The position numbers were made by a program, and so were the translations under genes. Of a stretch of DNA of 64,000 nt, positions 18,417 to 25,434 are shown piece after piece (positions within the stretch are counted from its first letter, which is position 1; each line of letters begins with the position of its first letter). Source of the stretch: Flavobacterium croceum DSM 17960 (GTDB taxonomy: Bacteria; Bacteroidota; Bacteroidia; Flavobacteriales; Flavobacteriaceae); NCBI RefSeq assembly GCF_002917885.1, contig NZ_PQNY01000002.1, positions 62,001 to 126,000 of the forward strand, read 5' to 3'. A model generated the notes under the pieces. The model made no database searches. It saw only the letters and a program-made list of their open reading frames with translations, and was not told where the DNA came from.

Positions 18417-18692
18417 TTATTTTTTAGTAGAAAGAGCCATGCTCATTTCCATAGAAATTGCTGATTTTTCTATTTTAAGTTTTCCGCTCATGGTTTCTAT
18501 TACAGCAGTACCTTCTGTAAGTTCTGCTATTTTACCATGAAAACCGCTTTTAGTAATGATTTTATCTCCTACTTTTAAAGAGCTTTCAAATTCTTTTTCT
18601 TTCTTCATCTTTTTTTGTTGCGGCAATATCATAAATAAATAGATTACTGCAAACATTAAAATAAATGGCAAAAATGTCCCTAACTGTCCCAT
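18417..18692 (-). CDS. yajC: Preprotein translocase subunit YajC
   Basis: Small inner-membrane accessory of the Sec translocon, found with SecDF. The 91 residues have one N-terminal membrane helix (about 6-23, with the conserved MILPQQKKMKKEKEFE just after it) and a soluble part carrying the typical GDKIITKSGFHGKI motif. Length is normal. It follows the DUF1573 lipoprotein and nusB on the same strand, an arrangement common in flavobacteria, and is probably the last gene of that operon. Confidence 0.95.
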   Translation of the reverse strand: MGQLGTFLPFILMFAVIYLFMILPQQKKMKKEKEFESSLKVGDKIITKSGFHGKIAELTEGTAVIETMSGKLKIEKSAISMEMSMALSTKK

Positions 18693-18712
18693 ATAATTAT
18701 ATGTATTAATTT

Positions 18713-19093
18713 TTATTTTTCAATATGTGCTTTTATTTTAAGCACAACTATACTATCTTTTGCATTAGAATAAATCGTAACCGATTTTGTTTGATCGCCT
18801 TCTTTACCTGCAGAATTAAAAGAAACTTTAATATCAGCTTTTGCATTGGGTTTTATTGCTTCTTTTGGGTAATCGGGCACTGTACATCCGCAAGATCCCA
18901 TAGCGTTTGTAATAATCAAATCATCGTTTCCTTTGTTTTCAAAACTAAACGTATGATTTACTTTATCGCCTTGTTTTATTGTTCCAAAATCAAACTCACT
19001 TTCTGCAAATTTAATATCTGCTTTTTTTTCTTCAGTACAACTTGTTAAAGTTATAACCAAAATTACCGCCAGTGCGCTAAAATATTTTTTCAT
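18713..19093 (-). CDS. DUF1573-family lipoprotein
   Basis: A 126-residue lipoprotein (signal MKKYFSALAVILVITLTSC, lipid Cys at 19) with a single immunoglobulin-like DUF1573 domain. Family hallmarks are FDFGTIKQGDKVNHTFSFEN, the NAMGSCGCTVPDYPKE cysteine cluster, and the regular beta-strand pattern to the end. Role unknown; probably periplasmic. It lies between nusB (12 nt upstream) and yajC (20 nt downstream), a conserved order in this group, although no functional link between the three is established. Confidence 0.9.
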   Translation of the reverse strand: MKKYFSALAVILVITLTSCTEEKKADIKFAESEFDFGTIKQGDKVNHTFSFENKGNDDLIITNAMGSCGCTVPDYPKEAIKPNAKADIKVSFNSAGKEGDQTKSVTIYSNAKDSIVVLKIKAHIEK

Positions 19094-19105
19094 TTTAAAA
19101 TAATT

Positions 19106-20044
19106 TTATAATAAACCTCTACCTACTTTTTGCAATTTATTGTTGTTTTGATATTCTTTTACCAAGTGATCCAAAATTCCGTTTATAAATATAGAACTTT
19201 TGGGTGTAGAATATTCTTTGGCTATTTCTAAATATTCGTTTATTGTAACTTTCACTGGAATTGAAGGGAATTTTAAAAATTCGCAAATTGCCATCTTTAA
19301 TATAATGGTATCCAATTCGGCAATACGTTCTACTTCCCAATTGGGTGTTTTGTCTATAAATTCTTTTTCCAAAGTAGCTTCATTTAGTACTGTTTTTCTA
19401 AATATAGCTACAGCAAATTCTTTATCTTCTGTATCTTTATAAAGTTTAGATATTCTAAAGAATTTATCTTCTTCTAGTTGTTTTAATTGTTTGGCAATTT
19501 CTGTATTTACTAAAGGAATATCGTCTACCCAAGTAAGTTTATAATCTTCTAGATAATCGTATAGTTTGTCATTTGGCGCAATGACCTCCGAAAATAATTC
19601 TACAAGAAAATCTCTATCTTCTTCAAACGATTTTTTTCCAGAATTCATGTAATTTAAATAAATATCGCTCTGCTTTATATCTTGTAAAAGCAGTAATATT
19701 GTATCATCATTACGTTGCCAATTACTTATTTTTCTATCTTCTAGAAGCTGTTCCAATTTATTATCTTCAGAAAGAAGAACTAAAACAGCATTATCAACAA
19801 ACTTTAAATTCGGGTTTTTATCTTGAGCGGTAGCTAAATGTTTATTTTTTGAAAGTTCTAAAAAATCGAGTTCTTTTTTTCTTAATTCAATTAATGAAGA
19901 TAAAATGACTAAGTATAACTCATACACATTTTCAAGGCTTGAAAGTAAAAATTTTTCTTGCTTTTCGAGGCTATCATGCCCACTTTGATGCATTGCATAT
20001 ATAGACTGCATTGCTTTTACACGGATATGTCTTCTGTTTAACAC
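19106..20044 (-). CDS. nusB: Transcription antitermination protein NusB (long form)
   Basis: RNA-binding factor that joins NusE (S10) on boxA RNA for rRNA antitermination. At 312 residues it is about twice the E. coli length; the NusB fold lies in the C-terminal 150 residues (KTPNWEVERIAELDTIILKMAICEF, FPSIPVKVTINEYLEIAKEYS, FINGILDHL), preceded by a helical extension, as usual in Bacteroidota. Translation appears to start at GTG (20044-20042), giving the family N-terminus LNRRHIRVKAMQSIYA; the next Met would delete conserved residues. Upstream, a hairpin separates it from the dehydrogenase gene. Confidence 0.93.
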   Translation of the reverse strand: MLNRRHIRVKAMQSIYAMHQSGHDSLEKQEKFLLSSLENVYELYLVILSSLIELRKKELDFLELSKNKHLATAQDKNPNLKFVDNAVLVLLSEDNKLEQLLEDRKISNWQRNDDTILLLLQDIKQSDIYLNYMNSGKKSFEEDRDFLVELFSEVIAPNDKLYDYLEDYKLTWVDDIPLVNTEIAKQLKQLEEDKFFRISKLYKDTEDKEFAVAIFRKTVLNEATLEKEFIDKTPNWEVERIAELDTIILKMAICEFLKFPSIPVKVTINEYLEIAKEYSTPKSSIFINGILDHLVKEYQNNNKLQKVGRGLL

Positions 20045-20070
20045 GGAATAAGAACTTTTTAAAAATTTAA

Positions 20071-20096
20071 GGAGCGAAAGATGACTCTTTCGCTCC
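20071..20096 (-). terminator. Terminator of the leucine dehydrogenase-like gene
   Basis: Perfect GC-containing stem GGAGCGAAAGA / TCTTTCGCTCC with a short loop, followed on the minus strand by an A/T-rich tract. It lies between the dehydrogenase stop and nusB. Confidence 0.7.
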
Positions 20097-20129
20097 GCAA
20101 AAATAAAACTATTTTTTAGTTAAATATGA

Positions 20130-21233
20130 TTATTTAGTATTTTCTTTTTTTCTTTGTTCTATACGGTTTTCGGCAATAGCCATAGCCGCTTTTTGATTGG
20201 TCAGGTTGTTTTTTTCTGCATAATCAAAAATCTCCAAAGTAGTATTGTAGATATTTTCTGTTCTACGTAAAGATTCTGCTTTATCATATTTTGCTATTTC
20301 TGCATAAACATTGATAATTCCTCCCGCATTTATCAAAAAGTCTGGAGCATAAACAATACCTCTTTCTTTAAGTATTTGTCCGTGTATGTTTTCGTTTGCC
20401 AACTGATTATTAGCTGCTCCTGCAATTACTTTTGCTTGAATTTTATGTACGGTATCATCATTAATAGTAGCTCCTAGAGCACAAGGCGAGTAAATATCAA
20501 CCTCAGCGCTATACAAGTTTTCTCCTGTATATATAGATACACCATATTGTTTGCTTACCTCTGCAAGACGTTCTTCGTTAATATCAGCTATTTGTACCAA
20601 AGCACCTTCTTTGGCTAGATGAGATACCAAAGTTTCTCCCACATGGCCAATACCTTGTACTAATATTTTTTTACCTTCTAAATTATCTGAACCAAATTTA
20701 TATTTCGCAGCAGCTTTCATACCCATATACACACCATAAGCAGTTACTGGCGATGGATTTCCAGAACCTCCTCTAGATTCAGAAATACCGGTAACGTAAG
20801 GTGTTACATCGTGAACCAAGTCCATATCTGGTGTATCAATACCTACATCTTCGGCAGTAATATATTTACCAGAAAGTGAGTGCACAAATTTTCCAAAAGC
20901 ATGAAATAATTCTGGAGATTTATCTTTTTTTGAATCTGCAATAATTACTGCTTTTCCTCCTCCTAAATCCAATCCAGAAATTGCAGATTTATAGGTCATT
21001 CCACGCGATAAACGCAATACATCATTCAAAGCTTCCCATTCATTTTGGTATTTCCACATACGAGTACCGCCTAGTGCTGGTCCTAAAACTGTGTTATGAA
21101 TTCCAATTATTGCTTTTAAACCAGTATCTTTGTCGTGACAAAAAACAATTTGCTCATGATTATCGTAAGAAACTTGCCCAAATACAGGGTCAATTTTTGG
21201 TAGCTCAGCTACAGTTGTTAATTCTGTTACCAT
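20130..21233 (-). CDS. Glu/Leu/Phe/Val dehydrogenase, leucine dehydrogenase type
   Basis: Cytoplasmic NAD+-dependent amino-acid dehydrogenase of 367 residues, the length of leucine/valine dehydrogenases rather than glutamate dehydrogenase (about 450). The catalytic lysine stretch is SGLDLGGGKAVI, the dinucleotide-binding loop is VQGIGHVGETL, and LGPALGGTRMW near the N-terminus is characteristic. Expected role is reversible deamination of branched-chain amino acids, giving 2-oxo acids used for branched fatty acids or catabolism. Exact substrate preference cannot be read from sequence by eye. Monocistronic by its promoter motif and terminator. Confidence 0.92.
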   Translation of the reverse strand: MVTELTTVAELPKIDPVFGQVSYDNHEQIVFCHDKDTGLKAIIGIHNTVLGPALGGTRMWKYQNEWEALNDVLRLSRGMTYKSAISGLDLGGGKAVIIADSKKDKSPELFHAFGKFVHSLSGKYITAEDVGIDTPDMDLVHDVTPYVTGISESRGGSGNPSPVTAYGVYMGMKAAAKYKFGSDNLEGKKILVQGIGHVGETLVSHLAKEGALVQIADINEERLAEVSKQYGVSIYTGENLYSAEVDIYSPCALGATINDDTVHKIQAKVIAGAANNQLANENIHGQILKERGIVYAPDFLINAGGIINVYAEIAKYDKAESLRRTENIYNTTLEIFDYAEKNNLTNQKAAMAIAENRIEQRKKENTK

Positions 21234-21273
21234 AAATAATAATTACTGTTGCAATATTCTCAACAAGTCATCG

Positions 21274-21281
21274 CAAATTTA
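21274..21281 (-). promoter_or_regulatory. Bacteroidota -7 promoter motif for the leucine dehydrogenase-like gene
   Basis: The minus strand reads TAAATTTG (TAnnTTTG), 40 nt upstream of the ATG. Confidence 0.6.
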
Positions 21282-21426
21282 GTATTAAAATTAAAATATT
21301 TCGCTTATTCTAATAAAAATTAGATATTTGTTAATAAATATGAGGATATTTAATTATTTTTAAATTTCATAATTTCTTATTTTTTAACAACATAAACGTT
21401 AATTCAAAAACATATAGCCCAAATTA

Positions 21427-23187
21427 ATGAAAGAACTTCAATATTTAAATAAATACTTTATCAAGTATAAATATCATTTTCTTTTAGGTGTAATCATTAC
21501 TATAGTTGCACAATTTTTCTCACTTTATACCCCAAAACTTATTGGAGAATCTATAAAAGTGATAGAAGACACATTAAACAATACAATAACGAGTAGCCAA
21601 GCCAAAGATTTACTGGTAGTAAAAATTTTAAAAATAATCGGATTTACACTAGTAGCTGGAATACTTACTTTTTTAATGAGACAAACACTTATTGTAATGT
21701 CTAGACACGTAGAATTTGATTTAAAAAATGAGGTTTTTAAACATTACGAACAGCTCGATTTGAATTTCTACAAACGCAATAGAACAGGAGATTTAATGAG
21801 CCGTATTAGCGAAGACGTTTCAAAAGTGCGTATGTATGTAGGACCAGCGGTTATGTATACTATAAACACCACCATAAGGTTTTCATTGGTTATTATATAC
21901 ATGTACAATGTATCGCCAAAACTTACTTGGTACACCATAATACCTTTACCTATACTTGCTATTGTTATTTTTTATGTAAGTGTAGAAATCAATAAAAAAA
22001 GCACCATATTTCAACAATATTTATCAAAAGTATCGAGCTTTTCTCAAGAAATTTTTTCGGGATTAAGAGTTATCAAAGCCTATGCACTAGAGCCTCAAAA
22101 TCAAGAACGAATGGAAGCACTTGCCTACGAAAGTAAAACAAAAAGCATGAGTCTTTCCAAAACACAAGCATTGTTTGGCCCATTGATGATTACATTAATA
22201 GGCGTGAGTAGTTTGGTGGTTATTTACATTGGTGGAAAAATGTATATCGATGGCGAAATAAAAAGCGTAGGCACTATTGCCGAATTTATTTTGTACGTAA
22301 ATATGCTTACATGGCCTGTAGCATCAATTGGTTGGGTATCTTCGCTAATTCAAGAAGCTTCTGCTTCGCAAAAAAGACTTAACGAATTTCTAAATACCGA
22401 ACCAGAAATAAAGAATTTAGCTCCAAATGATACAACGGCTATTCAAGGAAAAATTGAGTTTAAAAATGTAACTTTCACCTATAGCGATACCCAAATTACG
22501 GCACTAAAAAATATATCTTTTAGTCTAAATGTTGGCGAAACTCTAGCCATATTAGGAAAAACGGGCTCTGGAAAATCTACAATATTATCACTACTTACCA
22601 GACAATATGATATTGAAAAAGGAGAAATAAACTTAGATAATACCAATATAAGAAGCTTAAATTTACAGAATTTACGTCAAGCCATAGGTATTGTTCCACA
22701 AGATGCATTTTTATTTTCAGATACCATAGAAAACAATATTAAATTTGGAAACGAAAATGCGCCATTTAACATGATAGAAGATGCTGCAAAAAAAGCAGAA
22801 GTTCACCATAATATCATGCAATTTAACCAGCAATATCAAACCGTTTTGGGAGAACGAGGCATTACACTTTCTGGAGGACAAAAACAACGCGTTTCTATTG
22901 CTAGAGCTATAATAAAAAATCCAAAAATAATGCTCTTAGACGATTGTCTTTCGGCGGTAGATACAGAAACCGAAGAAAAAATTCTGCAAAATTTAATAAA
23001 TATTACCCAAAGTAAAACCACTATAATTGTGAGTCATCGTGTACCTTCTGCCAAAAACGCTGATAAAATATTAATTTTGGAAGATGGACAAATAATACAA
23101 GAAGGCACTCATAATCAACTTATAAACACCGAAGGGTATTACAAAGAACTTTACTACAAACAACTTTCTGAAAAAGAAATAGAATAA
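21427..23187 (+). CDS. ABC transporter, fused permease and ATPase (exporter type)
   Basis: A 586-residue half-transporter of the type IV exporter (MsbA/multidrug-like) class, expected to work as a homodimer in the inner membrane. The transmembrane domain spans about residues 15-310 (six helices). The nucleotide-binding domain follows: Walker A GKTGSGKS at 377-384, signature LSGGQKQR near 476, Walker B IMLLDDCLSAVD, and the H-loop VSHR. All catalytic motifs are intact. The substrate is unknown. The gene is divergent from the dehydrogenase, with about 190 nt between them, and stands alone. Confidence 0.93.
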   Translation: MKELQYLNKYFIKYKYHFLLGVIITIVAQFFSLYTPKLIGESIKVIEDTLNNTITSSQAKDLLVVKILKIIGFTLVAGILTFLMRQTLIVMSRHVEFDLKNEVFKHYEQLDLNFYKRNRTGDLMSRISEDVSKVRMYVGPAVMYTINTTIRFSLVIIYMYNVSPKLTWYTIIPLPILAIVIFYVSVEINKKSTIFQQYLSKVSSFSQEIFSGLRVIKAYALEPQNQERMEALAYESKTKSMSLSKTQALFGPLMITLIGVSSLVVIYIGGKMYIDGEIKSVGTIAEFILYVNMLTWPVASIGWVSSLIQEASASQKRLNEFLNTEPEIKNLAPNDTTAIQGKIEFKNVTFTYSDTQITALKNISFSLNVGETLAILGKTGSGKSTILSLLTRQYDIEKGEINLDNTNIRSLNLQNLRQAIGIVPQDAFLFSDTIENNIKFGNENAPFNMIEDAAKKAEVHHNIMQFNQQYQTVLGERGITLSGGQKQRVSIARAIIKNPKIMLLDDCLSAVDTETEEKILQNLINITQSKTTIIVSHRVPSAKNADKILILEDGQIIQEGTHNQLINTEGYYKELYYKQLSEKEIE

Positions 23188-23245
23188 AACTTGTGTATTA
23201 TTGATTTTTTTTACATTTTTGAATTGTCCGAAAAACTATTAATTG

Positions 23246-23638
23246 ATGACCGATATGAGAGAAAATGAGATGTTAGAAAAAGATGAAATCTTTTCAAAAG
23301 TATTAAGAGCAGGTAGAAGAACTTATTTTTTTGATGTAAGAGCTACAAAAGCTGACGATTACTACATCACAATTACTGAAAGTAAAAAATTTACAGAAGA
23401 AGACGGTTCTTACCACTTCAAAAAACACAAAATTTACTTGTATAAAGAAGATTTTGCCGCTTTTAGAGAAATTCTTGACGAAATGACCGATTTTGTGTTA
23501 AAGAATAAAGGTGAAGAAGTCATTTCAGAAAGACATCAAAGAGATTTTAAACGTGAGTATTTTTCAGACAATACTTCTGCTTCAGATAGTTCAAACTCTG
23601 AAAGTAAATTTACAGATATAAGTTTTGATGATATTTAA
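23246..23638 (+). CDS. PUR-alpha-like nucleic-acid-binding protein (DUF3276)
   Basis: A small soluble protein of about 130 residues with the single PUR repeat typical of Bacteroidota DUF3276 proteins: FSKVLRAGRRTYFFDVRATK followed by DDYYITITESKKF and the KHKIYLYKEDFAAF helix. The family binds single-stranded nucleic acid in vitro in studied homologues; the role here is unknown. The tail is acidic and Ser-rich. I chose the ATG at 23246; the ATGs at 23255 and 23267 are also possible, because the conserved region only begins near EIFSKV. A shared terminator follows. Confidence 0.9.
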   Translation: MTDMRENEMLEKDEIFSKVLRAGRRTYFFDVRATKADDYYITITESKKFTEEDGSYHFKKHKIYLYKEDFAAFREILDEMTDFVLKNKGEEVISERHQRDFKREYFSDNTSASDSSNSESKFTDISFDDI

Positions 23639-23660
23639 TTCTCAAACTCAATACAAATTT

Positions 23661-23695
23661 AAAAAGGCTGTTTTACAAGTAAAACAGCCTTTTTT
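23661..23695. terminator. Bidirectional terminator
   Basis: Stem AAAAGGCTGTTTTAC / GTAAAACAGCCTTTT with a 2-nt tip and T-runs on both strands, between the PUR-like gene and the convergent small heat-shock gene. Confidence 0.92.
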
Positions 23696-23696
23696 G

Positions 23697-24122
23697 TTAT
23701 TGAATTTCTATAAGTCTTTTTGGCTTGGGTAATGCTTCCTCTTTTTTAGGTAGGTCAATCTTGAGTACGCCATTTTCATAGCTCGCATGTATAGAATCGG
23801 TATTTACAGTTTCTGGTAGTGTAAATACTCTTCGAAATGAAGAATAATTAAATTCTTTACGTGTATATTTTCCTTCTTGTATTTCTGTTTCTTGTTTCGT
23901 TTCAGAAGAAATCGTAATCATATTATGATCAATTTCTACATTAAAATCTTCTTTAGATTTCCCTGGAGCAGCCAACTCAATCAAAAATGATGTGGTCGAT
24001 TCTTTTATGTTTACCGCAGGTATTGTAGCCTGCATGGTTTGCATACCGCCCAACCAATCTGGTTTTAAAAACTCATCAATAATAGATGGAAAAGGTACTG
24101 TGTTTCTTTTTACTACGTTCAT
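23697..24122 (-). CDS. Small heat-shock protein (Hsp20 / alpha-crystallin family)
   Basis: ATP-independent holdase chaperone of 141 residues. The alpha-crystallin domain covers about residues 35-135, with FLIELAAPGKSKEDFNVEID at its start, FRRVFTLPETV in the middle and the diagnostic ENGVLKIDLPKKE near the end. The C-terminal anchoring I-x-I-type motif is present as RLIEIQ. Length is normal. The upstream 140 nt contain an inverted repeat and a weak sigma-54-like element, consistent with stress control (inference). It is transcribed alone. Confidence 0.95.
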   Translation of the reverse strand: MNVVKRNTVPFPSIIDEFLKPDWLGGMQTMQATIPAVNIKESTTSFLIELAAPGKSKEDFNVEIDHNMITISSETKQETEIQEGKYTRKEFNYSSFRRVFTLPETVNTDSIHASYENGVLKIDLPKKEEALPKPKRLIEIQ

Positions 24123-24161
24123 AATTTTTAAATATTTGAATTAATAATTATCCTCCTATTT

Positions 24162-24176
24162 TCAAAAAATATTCCA
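24162..24176 (-). promoter_or_regulatory. Weak sigma-54-like element upstream of the Hsp20 gene
   Basis: The minus strand reads TGGAAT-ATTTT-TTGA: the GG at -24 and TTG at -12 have correct spacing, but three consensus positions differ. The inverted repeat GTCA-TTT-TGAC lies 14 nt further upstream at 24190-24200. Both are pattern matches only. Confidence 0.3.
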
Positions 24177-24261
24177 GTAGAAAAAAAGTGTCATTTTGAC
24201 TTAAAAAACACCCTCAAAAATGAAGTTTTGTCATCAAAAAACACAATTAACTGACTAATTT

Positions 24262-24663
24262 TCAGTTATGTTGTTCATTAAATGTATCCAAAATAAAACT
24301 CGGATCAACCATATGCGTTGGCGAATCTTGCATGGCTTTTAAAATACGTTTTATAGCAAACGGACTAAGTGCCATATGAATTCCAATTTCATAAATTTTG
24401 TTAATTTCTTTTTCATGCATTTCACCGTCACTAAACATCAACAAAGCCAACCTATAAAATTGTTGTATTCTTTCAAACTCAGTCTTAATAACCTCTGGTT
24501 TATTTTCAACATGAAATAATTGAAATATTTCGTCTTTGGTAAAACCTAATTCTTGAGCAATCAAACTTAAAAACTGAAATTCCTTTTCATGTAATTTACC
24601 ATCTACAGAGGCAAAGGCAATCATATCTGTCAATAAACTTATTTTTTGTTCTTTTGTATTCAT
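24262..24663 (-). CDS. TerB-like protein
   Basis: A 133-residue soluble helical protein resembling the TerB (tellurite resistance/DjlA N-terminal) fold: the paired acidic motifs FASVDGKLHEKEFQFL near the N-terminus and MFSDGEMHEKEINKIYEIG in the middle are the two-fold repeat of that fold. Solitary TerB proteins are widespread and have no agreed function; no other ter genes are present. I chose the ATG at 24663 because the upstream 34 residues of the longer frame are not part of the fold and overlap the divergent gene's promoter. Confidence 0.8.
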   Translation of the reverse strand: MNTKEQKISLLTDMIAFASVDGKLHEKEFQFLSLIAQELGFTKDEIFQLFHVENKPEVIKTEFERIQQFYRLALLMFSDGEMHEKEINKIYEIGIHMALSPFAIKRILKAMQDSPTHMVDPSFILDTFNEQHN

Positions 24664-24751
24664 AAGTATTTTAAATCGAATGAGGCTAAAGTAAACTATT
24701 TCCATTTGTTTTTCAAATTGAGCTACAATTATTTTAAATAGAAATAAAGCG

Positions 24752-24759
24752 TATCTTTG
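24752..24759 (+). promoter_or_regulatory. Bacteroidota -7 promoter motif for the DUF1456 gene
   Basis: TATCTTTG matches TAnnTTTG, 18 nt upstream of the ATG at 24778. It overlaps an in-frame TTG that is therefore unlikely to be a start. Confidence 0.75.
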
Positions 24760-24777
24760 AAACAAAATTTCTACATT

Positions 24778-25182
24778 ATGAATAACAACGATATATTTAA
24801 AAAACTACGTGTAGCGCTTCAACTAAGAGATGATCAAATTGTAGAAATTTTAAATTTGGTAGATTTTAGAATATCCAAAGGAGAAATAGGGAACTTTTTT
24901 AGAACAGAAGATCATCCAAAATTTGTATCGTGTGGAGACCAAATACTAAGAAATTTTTTAAATGGTTTAATACTTTATTTAAGAGGCACGAAAGAAAACC
25001 CTAAAACACCTATGCAAGAATTGGAAAAAATAAAAAATTCCAAAATTACATTAGCAACTCCAAAATCAAGTGCTGTAGAAAAAAAACCTTTAAAGAAACA
25101 GCCTATTTCCAAAAAAGCACCAAAGAAGCCCGTTATTGTAGAAAAAGTGAAATACAAAAATGGCAAAAATAAGGAAAGATAA
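24778..25182 (+). CDS. DUF1456 family protein (YehS-like)
   Basis: A 134-residue soluble protein. The first 80 residues carry the duplicated DUF1456 motif: DIFKKLRVALQLRDDQIVEIL with FRISKGEIGNFFR after it, then the second copy with FLNGLILYLRG. The C-terminal 45 residues are a low-complexity Lys/Pro tail (KKPLKKQPISKKAPKKP), which suggests nucleic-acid or ribosome contact, though that is inference. The family function is unknown. Start chosen at 24778; the seven-residue longer form would start within the promoter. Confidence 0.87.
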   Translation: MNNNDIFKKLRVALQLRDDQIVEILNLVDFRISKGEIGNFFRTEDHPKFVSCGDQILRNFLNGLILYLRGTKENPKTPMQELEKIKNSKITLATPKSSAVEKKPLKKQPISKKAPKKPVIVEKVKYKNGKNKER

Positions 25183-25434
25183 TTTTTTCATCTATTTTTT
25201 TTAATTTAATACAACATTTTTGGTAATTATTTGTAATTACCTGAATTTCTATTGTTTATATTTACAAAAAACATATTACTACAAAAAATGCAACAAATAA
25301 TACATACTGTATTATTTTTTTATTATTTTTAACAAATTCTTGAAATTATTACACAACAATAGCAATAGAATATTGTGAAATAGCTATTTTAAAATTATAA
25401 AAATAAAAATTGTAGATTATAAAAACTTCTCTTT
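25183..25434. other. AT-rich intergenic region before cphA
   Basis: This 252-nt gap is extremely AT-rich and has no coding potential I can support. The only structure is a perfect 8-bp inverted repeat GGTAATTA / TAATTACC at 25222-25241 with a 4-nt loop, which could be an operator or weak terminator. I see no TAnnTTTG motif with a convincing position for cphA. Confidence 0.5.

Noticed and set aside
24262..24663. TerB-like gene as part of a tellurite or phage-defence ter cluster
   Set aside because: No terC, terD or other ter genes are present. Solitary TerB-like proteins are common.
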